DNA of 64,000 nt from Musa acuminata AAA Group (lineage: Eukaryota > Streptophyta > Magnoliopsida > Zingiberales > Musaceae), in the NCBI RefSeq assembly GCF_036884655.1, contig NC_088355.1:25419001-25483000 (forward strand). Reading direction: 5' to 3'. Positions 1 to 10,413 of the stretch are shown in pieces. A program made the position numbers and the translations under genes. Below the pieces are notes generated by a model. That model saw nothing but the letters and a program-made list of their open reading frames with translations. It did not search any database and had not been told where the DNA came from. How positions within the stretch are numbered: position 1 is the stretch's first letter; every line of letters begins with the position of its first letter.

Positions 1-296
1 AGCCTACGAGCCTCCATTTTATTTCTTGTTTATTGTCGGGCCTACGTGCCTATGATTAAGTTGTAATTACAAGAGGTGTAGTGGAAGCATGGAAGCGATA
101 ACGGGACCCACGAGATGGACGATCGTGATGCATGGAGATGCGTCGAGATGCCGACGGAACCAACAAGGACAAGATAGATGATCACAAGGCATGGAGATGC
201 ACTACTATACACATAGATCTTGATGTGAGTGATAGGCCTACTGGCTCGGTCCTGATCATATTAGGGTGTGGTCCATGATCATTTGGTGTAATTGCT
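1..296. other. Unassigned left-edge DNA, possibly copia-derived
   Basis: No open frame of note. The stretch contains repeated ATGGAGATGC words (around 134, 190) of the kind seen in LTR or leader DNA of plant copia elements, but no LTR end, PBS or coding motif is visible. It ends where the AT microsatellite starts. Assignment to the same remnant as 796-1257 and 3489-3855 is inference. Confidence 0.3.
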
Positions 297-298
297 CA

Positions 299-333
<35 letters not shown>

Positions 334-336
334 GTA

Positions 337-377
<41 letters not shown>

Positions 378-390
378 GTATATATATACA

Positions 391-423
<33 letters not shown>

Positions 424-451
424 GTATATATATGTATATATATACATATAT

Positions 452-495
<44 letters not shown>

Positions 496-545
496 GTATA
501 TGTATATATATGTATATGTATATGTATATGTATATATATATGTAT

Positions 546-577
<32 letters not shown>

Positions 578-720
578 GTATATGTATATATATATGTATA
601 TATATATATACATATATATATACATATATATATATATAAACTTACTTTTACTTTTACTTATATGTATATACGTAGAAACTTTACACATAATCAATTTACT
701 TTTACTTACCAAAAATATAT

Positions 721-754
<34 letters not shown>

Positions 755-795
755 GTATGTATATATATATTTGTATACGATATAGATATATATTA
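297..795. repeat. (TA)n/(TATG)n compound microsatellite
   Basis: Almost 500 bases of alternating TA with interspersed GTATA and CATATA steps. It is broken at about 640-716 by a short non-repeat piece that matches the LINE 3' tail found elsewhere in the window. All six frames give Tyr/Ile/His repeats, which are translation artefacts. Confidence 0.95.
672..716 (+). mobile_element. 44-bp LINE 3' tail inside the microsatellite
   Basis: The bases from GTAGAAACTTTACACATAAT to TTTACTTACCAAAAA match the last 44 bases before the poly(A) of the LINE copies ending at 5113, 39787 and 43191. Only the extreme 3' end is present, and the A-run passes directly into (TA)n. It is either an extremely 5'-truncated insertion or a remnant left by slippage in the microsatellite. 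Confidence 0.8.
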
Positions 796-1257
796 AATAT
801 GTATATGTGTGACATGTTATATTAGGAGACCAAATCAAAAAAATCCCTCTCTCGACAATATTAATTCGGTTAACAATAGGTAATTAGATTGACCCACGTG
901 GCCTTTGATTGGTATAGGTAGGAATCGATTTTCGGTATAGGTTGAGTTGGTCAAGTCCCTCGAGGCTCACCTATATCGTGATTCACTATCTTACCTACGA
1001 TATAGAGATGTCACCGGTGACCTGAGGATATGGGATGCTTGGTCGAGTCCATCGAGGGCATATCACCGAATCATATTCATCTTGTAACGATGGTGTTGAC
1101 TTAACCGAACATCATGGTTGGTCGAGTCTCTCGAGACTATAGTGATTCGGAGGCCAAACAGGATGGGAATCACAAGGAGTTGTGATCGGCAAGAGTTATC
1201 TACCATTCGGGCTTAGTGTGATTAGTTAAGTCCCTCGAGGTTACACTAAGACGCTGA
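796..1257. other. Non-coding DNA with four spaced CTCGAG-type repeats
   Basis: No coding frame. Four diverged copies of a 17-19 bp word, consensus TTGGTCGAGTCCCTCGAGG, start at about 947, 1039, 1118 and 1223, spaced roughly 80-105 bp. The stretch continues after the solo LTR at 3489, because the solo LTR is flanked by a perfect target duplication (GCTGA). It looks like LTR or leader DNA of the copia remnant whose gag starts near 3704. Confidence 0.45.
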
Positions 1258-2109
1258 TATTGAATCTCGTATTTTGATGATGAAACTACTTGATATATGT
1301 TTATGATTTAATCTGCGTTTTGAGTGACGCAGGATGCTTCGATCAGGATGAGACAATTAAAGCAGGAAAATCATGTTGTGCCGAAGGAACATGTTAGAAG
1401 ATTGGACGTCGGGCCGGTGGATCGGTCGACGTATCGACAGAAGGCTTCGGGCCGTGGACTCGGGCATCGAGCCAAGAAGAGCGGGTATTGTGCCAAGGAT
1501 ATCGGAGTTGCGGAGTCAACTGGCCGATTGGGCAATAGGCTGCAGGAGAGGACGATGCGCCGAAGAATCGGACGAAGCGTCGAGGGACCAATGACATGCC
1601 GGACAACTTGGTTAAATTGCTTAGGATTAATTGTCTCGATCAAAGTTTTGTTTTAAGTGTGCAGGATTAACTACGATGAAAGTTAGACAAGCAGCAGGAG
1701 TTGCGCCGGAGTCAAGTTCGTGATCACATTGGGAGTTCGAGAGTTCGACGGAAGTTCGGACGGTCGTCGGAGGTTCTGCGGGAACAGATCCGAGAAGTCC
1801 AGAAGCTTGCCAAGCGAAGCTCTTCGGAACTCGCCAAGTGGAACGTCGCAAGTCCAGGAGTTTGCCGGAAGTCCGTAGGAGGATCACCGAGGGTTCATCG
1901 GATGATCGACGGAAGTTCGCCGGAAACTCGCCGGAAGAAGCGATTGACGCACCGAAGCAAAGCTGCAGAAATTGTCTTAGATTTAATCGTAGTTAGCACG
2001 TTGATTAAGTTGGAAATGGGAGGTGATCCCATTAGCTTAATCCAGGGGTAATTGGGCCCCTGAAAAACTAAAATTGGGCCGAATGGGGCTAACCATTCGG
2101 ACCCTGATT

Positions 2110-2465
2110 GCACTAGGAGGTGCAACCGCCCAAGCCAGGAGGTGGCACCGCCTGGGCTAAGTCTCCCAGGGAGACTGGGCGGTGCAACCGCTCCAGCCAG
2201 GAGGTAGCACCGCTTGGGCTCAGTCTCTGAGCGAGATTGGGCGGTGCAACCTCCCCTGACAGAGGTAGCACCGCTTGGGCTCGGTCTTCGAGCTCTGGCA
2301 GGAGAGGTGCAACCGCCTCAGTCAGGAGGTGGCACCGCCTGGGGCTCACTCTCCGAGCCAGACTCAAGCGGTGCAACCGCCCCTAACATAGAGGTGCAAC
2401 CGCCTGGGCTCAGTCTCCGAGCTCTGCCGGGCAATGCAACCTCTCTAGTCAGGAGGTGCAACCGC
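2110..2465 (+). repeat. GGTGCAACCGCC array in solo LTR A
   Basis: About a dozen degenerate copies of GGCGGTGCAACCGCC, AGAGGTGCAACCGCC and GGTAGCACCGCC, separated by TGGGCTCAGTCTCCGAGC-like spacers, sit just upstream of the TATA box. The best units are dyads (GGCGGT, 3-nt gap, ACCGCC). Open frames across it are repeat artefacts. Confidence 0.9.
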
Positions 2466-2526
2466 CTGATCACGGAATTCCGGGATTTGATCGTTTTGAG
2501 CTCCAAATTTGAACTGGGTTGGGGCC

Positions 2527-2534
2527 TATAAATA
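2527..2534 (+). promoter_or_regulatory. LTR TATA box (TATAAATA)
   Basis: TATAAATA lies in the context GGCCTATAAATACCC, about 60 bp downstream of the dyad array. The same sequence and position recur in every LTR copy of the family (10406, 16498, 47516 and, on the minus strand, 35974 and 49081). It is the likely U3/R promoter, placing R and U5 in the last ~950 bp. Confidence 0.75.
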
Positions 2535-3087
2535 CCCCACCCATTCAATACAGAAAGAGCAAGAGACCTACACCGAAATCTTGATCTTCTCTGTGATTCT
2601 TGAGCTCAAAATTGTTGAAAAGCCTTTAAGTTCTCCTCCTTCTGTTCTTCAAAGTCTTGAGTTGTAAAGAGAGGAGAGAAAGGTTCTGTAAGGGTTGTCT
2701 CCTGATCCCGTCAAAAGGAGTGAAACTGTAAAAGGGCAGTTGGCCTTCGCCTATTGAAGGAAGGCCTCTAGTTGACGTCGGTGACCTCGTCGGTGGAGGA
2801 AGCCAAAGTGGAGTAGGTCAAGACTGACCGAACCACTCTAAATCTCTGGTTTGCTTTTACTTTGAGCACTTTATCATTACTGCAAACCTCCTACATAGCT
2901 ACTGCCCTCTGCGCTTTTACGAACAAGTCTCTAAGTTCTGATTTTTTCGAATCTGCATTCAGACGTAAATCGGTGTTTTCGTACGATCTTTACATTGCAG
3001 TTTACGTTCTGATTCCATTTATAACTACAAACTGTCTTCTGTGCTTTTACGAACGAGTTTCTTAGTTCAGATCTTTCTAAAACTACG

Positions 3088-3355
3088 TAAATTGCGTTTA
3101 GACGTAAAACTACGTTTAGAGGTAAAACTGCGTTTAGACGTAAACTACACAAACTGTGTTTAGACGCAAACTACGTTTAGACGTAAACTGAGTTTAGACG
3201 CAAATTGCGTTTAGGCGCAACCTGTGTTTAGACGCAAACTGCGTTTAGACGTAAACTGAGTTTAGACGTAAAACTACGTTTAGACGCAAACTGCGTTTAG
3301 ACGCAAACTGAGTTTAGACGCAAACTACGTTTAGACGCAAACTGCGTAAACTGCA
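3088..3355 (+). repeat. 18-bp ACTGCGTTTAGACGTAAA array in solo LTR A
   Basis: About fifteen 17-18 bp units, consensus ACTGCGTTTAGACGTAAA with GTAAA/GCAAA variants, downstream of the TATA box and therefore transcribed. The array ends shortly before the poly-C tract at 3453-3465. Confidence 0.9.
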
Positions 3356-3488
3356 CTTAATCTTAAGATCGGCTTTTACATCGAAATCGCTTTTATTGAA
3401 CAAACGCAGCTTTCGTTTTTAATCGCTGAAAGATTTTCGCTGCACTAATTCACCCCCCCCCCCCCTCTTAGTGCTCTCGATCCTAACA

Positions 3489-3703
3489 GCTGACTGATTG
3501 GATCCCGATCCCTACTAGAAGTATATCAGAGACTTCCGTTTCAGGTGCTGAGGGTGTCACGTGAGTTGCTAGTAAAATAGTAAGAGCATATTAAGAGAGA
3601 AGTCCATATCTTGATTGTTTATTTCTGTAAAATCTGCATGTTATTTATTTCTACTGCATCTTTATTTACAAAAAATGTCGCTTTCACGGATTGACTCTGC
3701 AAT
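3489..3703 (+). other. Leader of a third copia family
   Basis: Non-coding DNA after solo LTR A, beginning with the second copy of GCTGA. A TATCAGAG word at 3524 resembles a decayed initiator-Met PBS. It leads into the gag start at about 3704, so it is probably the retroelement leader into which solo LTR A inserted, together with 796-1257. Confidence 0.4.
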
Positions 3704-3855
3704 TTGAGAATTGTTCTCATGGTGGAGAAAATTACGTACATCCTTAATAAAGTGATGCCTATGCCTAAGGAAGGGGCTAGCGAGGATGAGATTGCTCGCT
3801 ACGTGAAGTACATTAATGACTCTACTTTTGCTCTGTTACATGTTGGGCTCCATGA
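3704..3855 (+). pseudogene. gag: Truncated Gag N-terminus, third copia family
   Basis: The frame reads MVEKITYILNKVMPMPKEG followed by SEDEIARYVKYINDSTFALL. This resembles the N-terminal part of Ty1/copia Gag polyproteins, where a short helix precedes a W/Y-rich block. It differs from the other two copia Gags in the window. It is cut after about 50 codons by the first base of the gypsy-1 LTR at 3856, and no continuation is found in the window. Confidence 0.5.
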
Positions 3856-4197
3856 TGTTAGGACTCTAACTTGGAGAGTCCTAATTGAGAGGGACATTCA
3901 TGTAAAATTGTTAGGACTCTAGCTAGGAGAGTCCTAATTGAGAGGGACATTCTGTTAGGACTCTAGCTAGGAGAGTCCTAATTGAGAAGGGCATTCAAGT
4001 ATGAGGTGTTTTCTTAGAGAAGAATTAGGAGTTGTAAGGGAATATGAGTCTTGACTATGAGTCCTACTAGGAGTTGGTTAGAAGTAAGAGTCTTAAGTAG
4101 GAGTCATATTAGGAGTTATATTAGGAGTTAGGGTTTAGAAGCCCTATAAATAGTCATGTATTCCTTCTTCTTTCATAAGCATTAGATGAATCTTTTC

Positions 4198-5113
4198 ATT
4201 AATAGCCCAAAGATTGGAAAGTTTCCGAGTTCATTGCTAACGGTACCTGGTGTCTCCCTAATCCTATTTCTCCCGAAATGTTATCACTTTGGTCGACTAT
4301 CATAGCTATTCCAATCAGGAACAACTCTTCAGATATACTTATTTGGCCTCATGACAATGGCAAATTTAGTGCCACATCCGAATGGAATTAAATTAGGCAA
4401 AGAAATAACAAGTGGGTCCCAAGCAGTTGGACATGGGATCGACCGGGATCACAAAGACACTCCTTATGTACATGGCAGGCCCTTCTCAATAAATTACCTA
4501 CAATAGACAATATGAAAAGAAGAGGTATCTATCATGTTAACCGATGCTCTCTTTGTTTGCAACAAGAAAAAACTATTGACCACCTCTATTTTGCTTGTGA
4601 TTATACAAAATGGATATGGAAGGAGATTCTCCAGCGATTTGAACTCAATAGACTGCCGCAACCAAACTTGCACCAAGAACTAGGCGACCTCATGCAATGT
4701 TTCTCAAGAAAAGAGCCTCTTACACAACTGGCAAAGGTTACTTTCAGATGCGCTATTTGGTGGATGTGGAAGGAGAGATGTAATAGAATCTTTGAAGGTC
4801 AACACACAAACAATGCTCAGCTCTTGAAAGAGATTATTAGAGACTCAAGATCCTGTATGGAGCATGATCTCAAAACCGAGCACTTCACCCGATGAGAAAA
4901 AGATATTTTTATCAAATTTAATTTTGCTATTAGCTAAAGATCTTGGGAATGATGCCAAATAATATACCCACAAGTAGTTATAGTCTACAGCATGTGTAGT
5001 CATAACTATCGCATTCGCACTCTATGAGTTACTTGGCTTTGTCTATGACTTGTATAGATAAAGCTATTTGTAGAAACTTTACACATAATCAATTTACTTT
5101 TACTTACCAAAAA
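4198..5113 (+). mobile_element. 5'-truncated LINE in the gypsy-1 LTR
   Basis: The last ~0.9 kb of the LINE family, ending in TTTACTTACCAAAAA. It is flanked by a 10-bp target duplication GAATCTTTTC (4188-4197 and 5114-5123), the expected product of target-primed reverse transcription. It starts within the C-terminal third of ORF2. Confidence 0.93.
4206..4936 (+). pseudogene. LINE ORF2 C-terminus (zf-RVT region)
   Basis: Encodes the tail of ORF2. The best-preserved block, from about 4512, carries the zf-RVT cysteine/histidine cluster (CSLCLQQEKTIDHLYFACDY) found downstream of the RT in plant L1 elements. Nonsense changes interrupt it near 4389 (CAA to TAA) and at 4893. It lacks endonuclease and RT and cannot be functional. 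Confidence 0.85.
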
Positions 5114-5233
5114 GAATCTTTTCTGCAGCCGTTGAGCAGCAACTTGGAGGGAGGAACCCCTATAGAGTTCCATGGAAGCCGATCCCCTAAAGAGATCAAC
5201 CCCAAGTTTAGAATCTATAAGGGTTCTAACACC

Positions 5234-5245
5234 TGGTATCAGAGC
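5234..5245 (+). promoter_or_regulatory. Gypsy-1 primer binding site
   Basis: TGGTATCAGAGC, complementary to the 3' end of plant initiator tRNA-Met, lies 2 bases after the LTR end. Confidence 0.93.
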
Positions 5246-6564
5246 AGCGTTCTTGGCATCTCGCTGCCCTTCCACAACCATCCATCAACCCTCCACAACC
5301 ATCCAAAGCAATTCCCACAATTGCTTAAAAGATCATCGCCGAATTCCGCCATCATCTCCACCACCACGGATCATCCCTTGATCTCCCCGTGAATTGCAAC
5401 AGGTTCTGGTTTTCTACCTTACTGCTGCTGCAATTTAGTTATCCTTATTTGAAAATCCCAAAAAAATTATTCCTATGTTGCTGCATAAACTTTTCGTCAT
5501 AAAGTTTTCATCTCTACGACGAAAGATACATTACAGAATTCCTACCGTATATCACTATCTGTTTGATCTTGCTACTATGTTTTTTCTATCCAAATCTCCA
5601 AGAAATTTTATGACATCTTTGACACTTCCTAACAGCAGATTGCCCTTTAGTTTTGTCAAAAAATTCTCAATATAAACCATTGATATTTTACATCTAATCT
5701 GCTATACTTGAAAATCTGCATCATAAAATTTCAGCCGCATAGCACTGATTGTTTGATCTTGATACTACGTTGTTTCTATCCAAATCTCTACAAAATTTTT
5801 ATGATAACTTTGACACTTCCTAATAGTGGATTTCCCTTTGGTTTCATCAAAAAATTCTCAATATAAACTTCTGATCTTTTACATCTAATCTGCCATACTT
5901 AAAAATCTATGCTGCAGAAAATTTCAGCCGCATATTGTTGCCTTAACCCATCTATTTGCAATATTTTTTGAATGAAATTTCTTATACACTTTATATATCA
6001 TCTTGGCTTCTATCTAAGATAAATCTATTGAGGAATTCATCTCTAAAACTGATTTTTGTGTTGCTATAAATTTTCATCGTAAACTGCTGAAATTTTTCGA
6101 CGAGAATTCTGCTATCGTAACTTGCACCAATTTCCTTGCTATTATACTGCCGAAATTTTATTGATTAAATTAGTCATACTTGCTGTCATATAAACTATGA
6201 TTTTTCTATCAATTCCCTCCTCAATTCTCTCAAGTTTTTGGTGGAAATTACGTCGAGAAACCGCTGTTTCTTCGACGACAATTCTGTTCTTACAAGACAG
6301 CACATACTTGCTGCAACTTCCACTGATTTCTCTCAAACCTTTGCTGCCATCTACCGTAGATCCAAAACTTTCATCCACAGCCCTAAAATTCCACAAAACC
6401 ACACCCTCAAACTACACCCAAAACAGCCACAAAACAAGCCTAAATCGTAACCTACATCCACCGATCCACCATCACTTTCGACCATCACTTCTCTCAACCT
6501 ATACATGCCTTTAACCTAACAACAAAAGAGAGATCTTAACATCATTAATTTGGGGCCATATACT
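5246..6564 (+). other. Gypsy-1 leader with ~190-bp tandem repeat
   Basis: Non-coding leader between PBS and gag. An AT-rich segment of about 190 bp (TTTCTATCCAAATCTC to TCTGCTATACTT) occurs twice in tandem at about 5520-5700 and 5700-5890. The equivalent leader of gypsy-2 has one copy and that of gypsy-3 two. It ends in the pyrimidine-rich CATCACTTCTCTCAACCT segment shared by all copies. Confidence 0.7.
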
Positions 6565-7449
6565 ATGGCATATAAGGAGGCAATCAATGCTAAATTCGAA
6601 GCCTTGGAGGCGCGAATGGAGGATAAGATTCGGACGCTCTTTACCGAACTCAGATTGGGCCGACCACTAAGCCCGAAAAAATCATATCAAGGAGAGAGCT
6701 TTGCCCAATCACATCAAGCCCAAAGATATGACTTCCAAGAGAGGGGAAGCTCTATGACCAACCCCAACTATCCATGCATGAGAGTGGACTTCCCTAGATG
6801 GGAAGAAGGAGACCCAATTGGTTGGATCTCGCGTGCGGAGCGATATTTTCGGTACCACAAAACCGCAGATGTATCTATGGTGAAAATTGCAGCTATACAT
6901 CTTGAAGGGGATGCTATACAGTGGTTTGACTGGTTTGAACATACTTATGGAGTCCTTTCATGGCGACAATTCAAAGAAGGACTACTGATTCGCTTTAGAC
7001 CAACCGATTACGAGAATATTGACGAACAACTAGCAAAGATCCAACAAACCTCCACCATTCAGGAGTACCAAACCAGGTTTGAAAGGTTATCTAATCAAAC
7101 TCATGATTGGTCTCAAAAACAGCTATTGTGGACCTTCATTGAGGGCTTGAAGCTAGAGATCCGAGGAGAAGTTAAAGCGCGACAACCGTATACGCTTATG
7201 GCAGCCATCTCTTTCGCACGACATCAAGAGGAGCAATTGAACCATGAAGCTCGGAGGACTAGGGTCTCTCCTCAACCAGTAATATTGAAGCCCTTAGCCC
7301 CCCCTACTGTCGACCAAGTCCCTACACTAAAGAGGTTAACAAGAGAAGAGCTTCGGGAGCGATATGCGAAGGGGTTATGTTGGCATTGTGACGAGCCGTG
7401 GAGCCGTGGAGCCGTGAGCATCGCTGTAGTAAAGGGGGACTTCTTATGA
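6565..7449 (+). pseudogene. gag: Gypsy-1 Gag, frameshifted at the zinc cluster
   Basis: Starts at ATG 6565 (MAYKEAINAKFEALEARMED), followed by a coiled-coil-like N-terminus and a Retrotrans_gag core (GDAIQWFDWFE, then QEYQTRFERLSNQ). The Cys/His cluster begins LCWHCDEPWS. Three copies of an 8-bp unit, GAGCCGTG, at about 7394-7417 replace the two in gypsy-2 and shift the frame, so the Gag reading ends at 7449 before HRC. The downstream protease frame is open from 7398. Confidence 0.88.
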
Positions 7450-8927
7450 TTGAACCGATAGAAGAAGAGGTCATTGAACATCCAAAAGAGAGCCTTGAAC
7501 ATGAAGAAGAAGATGTAGAAGAAGAGCCACAACCGACCGAAGTTACGGTACATACACTAGCTAGCTACTCAAACCCGCAAATGATGAAAATTGGAGGCCT
7601 TCTCAAACAACAACCAATCACTGTTCTCAACGACACGGGCAGTACTACTAACTTCCTAAATAGTAAGCTTGCTGTTCAGATATCATTACCTATCGAGAAT
7701 CGCTGCAGGTTTGATGTTAAGGTCACCGACGAACGGATTTTGAAGTGTGATCATAGGTGCCCGCAGGTGAAACTGTTGCTGCAGGACCAAGAGATAATTG
7801 CAGATTTCTTCCTCCTCCCTCTTGATGATCATGAGGCCATACTTAGAATTAAATGGTTGATGACATTAGGTGATATTTCTTGGAATTTTATACAACTATT
7901 TATAAAATTTTACAGTAAGGAGAAACAGGTGATACTGCATGGGAAACGTGAGGGCGACGTAACGACGATTTGCATACAACAAATGGAGAAGGTTTTGCAT
8001 AAAGCATGCAGCGGCTTTTTGGTACAACTTGAGCAGCAAACTAAGGGAGAGCCAACAAAAATTGAAGATCCAAATCTACTTCCTTTGCTTGCTGAATTTT
8101 TAGATATATTTGACGAACCGCGCAACCTATCTCTTACCCGTCGGCATGATCATTGTATAACGATTCTTCCAGGCAAATCTCCAGCAAATGCTCAGCCATA
8201 TCAGTATTCATATCTCCAGAAGGATGAAATAGAAAGGATTGTAAACGAGATGCTCAAAACAGGAGTTATTCGGCTATGTTGCAGCCCTTACTCTTCACCG
8301 GTGCTCCTCATACGAAAGAAGGATAGAATATGGCGATTATGTGTTGATTACCGAGCTCTCAATGGCATAACCATCAAGGATAAATACCCTATTCTAGTAG
8401 TAGATGAGTTGCTAAGGGAGCACAAATCTTCACAAAGCTGGACCTTCGATCCGGGTATCATCAAATACGAGTATGCGAAGAAGACATACCGAAAACCATC
8501 TTTTGAACACACAACAACCACTATGAATTTTTGCTTTCTTCAAAAGAAGGTGGAATATCTTGGGCATATCATATCAGAGGAAGGTGTGGCAGTAGACCCC
8601 TTCAAAATTGGAGCAATGCAAAACTGGTTGACCTTGAGGAACATAAGATTGCTACATGGCTTTCTGGGTTTAACAGGCTACTACTGCAAGTTCGTGAAAA
8701 ACTATGGAGAGATTAGTGCACCAATTACTTCCTTATTGAAAAAAGATGTCTTCCAATGGTCGGACAGAGCCTCCGCTGCCTTCGACAAACTTAAGACAGC
8801 CATGACGACGACGCCGGTGCTAACACTACCAGATTTCAACCGACCCTTCATTATTGAGGCCGACGCATCTGGAGTCGGAATTGGAGCCCTTCTCATGCAA
8901 GATGGTCAACCACTCACATACACTAAC
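7446..8927 (+). pseudogene. pol: Gypsy-1 protease and deleted RT, RNase H start
   Basis: Frame open from 7398. The aspartic protease motif (TVLNDTGSTTNFL) is near 7622. The RT N-terminus (RIVNEMLKTGVIR, CVDYRALNGITIKDKYP) is followed by an out-of-frame remnant of the KLDL/SGYHQIR segment. A deletion then removes the PFGLTNAP and FFDDIL catalytic blocks, and reading resumes at the connection domain (VEYLGHIISEEG). RNase H begins at IIEADASGVGIGA and is cut at 8927 by the copia insertion. It cannot encode an active RT, and the deletion is identical in gypsy-2 and gypsy-6. Confidence 0.85.
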
Positions 8928-9779
8928 TGTTGAATCTCGTATTTTGATGATGAAACTACTTGATATATGTTTATGATTTAATCTACGTTTTGAGTGACGC
9001 AGGATGCTTCGATCAGGATGAGACAATTAAAGCAGGAAAATCATGTTGTGCCGAAGGAACATGTCAGAAGATTGGACGTCGGGCCGGTGGATCGGTCGGC
9101 GTATCGACAGAAGGCTTCGGGCCGTGAACTCGGGCATCGGGCCAAGAAGAGCGGGTATTGTGCCAAGGATATCGGAGTTGCGGAGTCAACTGGCCGATTG
9201 GGCAATAGGCTGCACGAGAGGACGATGCGCCAAAGAATCGGACGAAGCGTCGAGGGACCAATGACATGTCGGACAACTTGGTTAATTGCTTAGGATTAAT
9301 TGTCTCGATCGAAGTTTTGTTTTGTTGTGCAGGATTAACTACGATGAGAGTAAGACAAGCAGCAGGTGTTGCGCCGGAGTCAAGATCATGATCACATTGG
9401 GAGTTCGAGAGTTCGACGGAAGTTCGGACGGTCGTCGGAGGTTCAGCGAGAACAGATCCGAGAAGTCCAGAAGCTTGCCAAGCGAAGCTCGTCGAAACTC
9501 GCCAAGTGGATCGTCGTAAAGTCCAGGAGTATGCCGGATGTCCGCAGAAGGATCACCGAGGGTTTATCGGATGATCGACGGAAGTTCGTCGGAAACTCGC
9601 CGGAAGAAGCGATTGACGCATCGGAGCATAGCTGCAGAAGTTGTCTTAGAGTTAATCGTAGTTAGCACGATGATTAAGCTTGAAAATGGGAGGTGATCCC
9701 ATTAGCTTAATCTTGGGGCAATTGGGCCCCTGAAAAGATTCAAATTGGGCCGAATGGAGCGAACCATTCGGACCCTGAT

Positions 9780-10350
9780 TGCACCAGGCGGTGCAACCGC
9801 CTAGGACAGGAGGTGCAACCGCCTGGGCTGCGGGACTGGGCGGTGCAACCGCCCCAGCCAGGCGGTGCAACCGCCCAGGCCATGTCTTCCAGCGGGACTG
9901 GGCGGTGCAACCGCCCCAGCCAAGAGGTGCAACCGCCCAGGGCTCAGTCTCCAAGCGAGACTGGGCGGTGCAACCTCCTCTGTCAAGACATAGCACCGCC
10001 AGAGCTCAAGTTTCGAGCTCTGCCAAGAGGTGCAACCACCGAGCTCGGTCTTCAATCTCTGGCAGAGAGGTGCAACCTCTTTGGACAAGTGATGCATCGC
10101 CTGAGCTCGGTCTTCGAGCTCTGGTAGAGAGGTGCAACCACCTCTGGCAGAGAGGTGCATCAGCCTGAGCTCAGTTTCGAGCTCTGCCAGGTGATGCAAC
10201 CACCGAGCTCAGACTTCGAGCTCTGCCAGGCGATGCAACCACTGAGCTCAGTCTTCGAGCTCTGGCAGAGAGGTGCAATCGCCTGAGCTCAGTCTTCGAG
10301 CTCTGCCAGGCGGTGCCACCTCTCTAGTCAAGAGGTGCAACCGCCTGATC
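9780..10350 (+). repeat. Dyad array, copia-B 5' LTR
   Basis: About 18 units of GGCGGTGCAACCGCC or close variants. The upstream units are near-perfect dyads with CCAGCCA spacers. The downstream units alternate with GAGCTCAGTCTTCGAGCTCT spacers, which are themselves rich in GAGCTC palindromes. Relative to the 3' LTR it has about one extra segment near 9850-9910. Confidence 0.9.
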
Positions 10351-10405
10351 CCGGAATTCCGGGATTTGATCGTTTTGAGCTCCAAATTTGAATTGGGTTG
10401 GCGCC

Positions 10406-10413
10406 TATAAATA
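10406..10413 (+). promoter_or_regulatory. TATA box of copia-B 5' LTR
   Basis: TATAAATA in GCGCCTATAAATACCC, ~55 bp after the dyad array. This is the promoter expected to drive the genomic RNA. Confidence 0.78.

Larger units (their letters stand above)
1258..3488 (+). mobile_element. Solo LTR A of the long-LTR copia family
   Basis: A single 2.23-kb LTR of the family of the element at 8928-17509. It runs from TATTGAATCTCG (the expected initial TG has become TA) to CTCGATCCTAACA. The 5-bp direct repeat GCTGA lies immediately on both sides (1253-1257 and 3489-3493), with no internal region, so it is the product of LTR-LTR recombination after insertion. In order it holds the conserved U3 start, a GC-rich dyad array (about 2110-2465), a TATA box (2527), an 18-bp array (about 3088-3355) and 13 C residues just before the end. 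Confidence 0.93.
3856..5231 (+). repeat. Gypsy-1 5' LTR, split by a LINE
   Basis: Runs from TGTTAGGACTCT to GGTTCTAACA, about 450 bp after removing the LINE at 4198-5113. It opens with three tandem copies of a hairpin unit (TTAGGACTCT, 7-nt loop, AGAGTCCTAA). A TATA box (TATAAATA, 4145-4152) follows AGGAGT-rich U3 DNA. Confidence 0.9.

Noticed and set aside
256..838. Several open frames of Tyr/Ile/His repeats
   Set aside because: They are translations of the (TA)n microsatellite in all frames.
1324..1656. Repeated ~100-codon frame MTQDASIRMRQLKQENHVVP, also at 8994, 15126, 37125(-) and 46362
   Set aside because: It lies in U3 of the long LTR in every copy, and overlapping frames are open in both directions. 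Conservation reflects recent LTR copying. It would be worth reconsidering only if transcripts from upstream were found.
2110..2465. CRISPR-like array
   Set aside because: Units are degenerate, spacers are themselves repeated, and the context is a plant LTR.
9652..10199. Overlapping 100-130 codon frames on both strands in the LTR dyad arrays
   Set aside because: Repeat-derived: the same peptides (CNRPSQEVQPPR-like) occur in every array copy and in both directions, upstream of the promoter.
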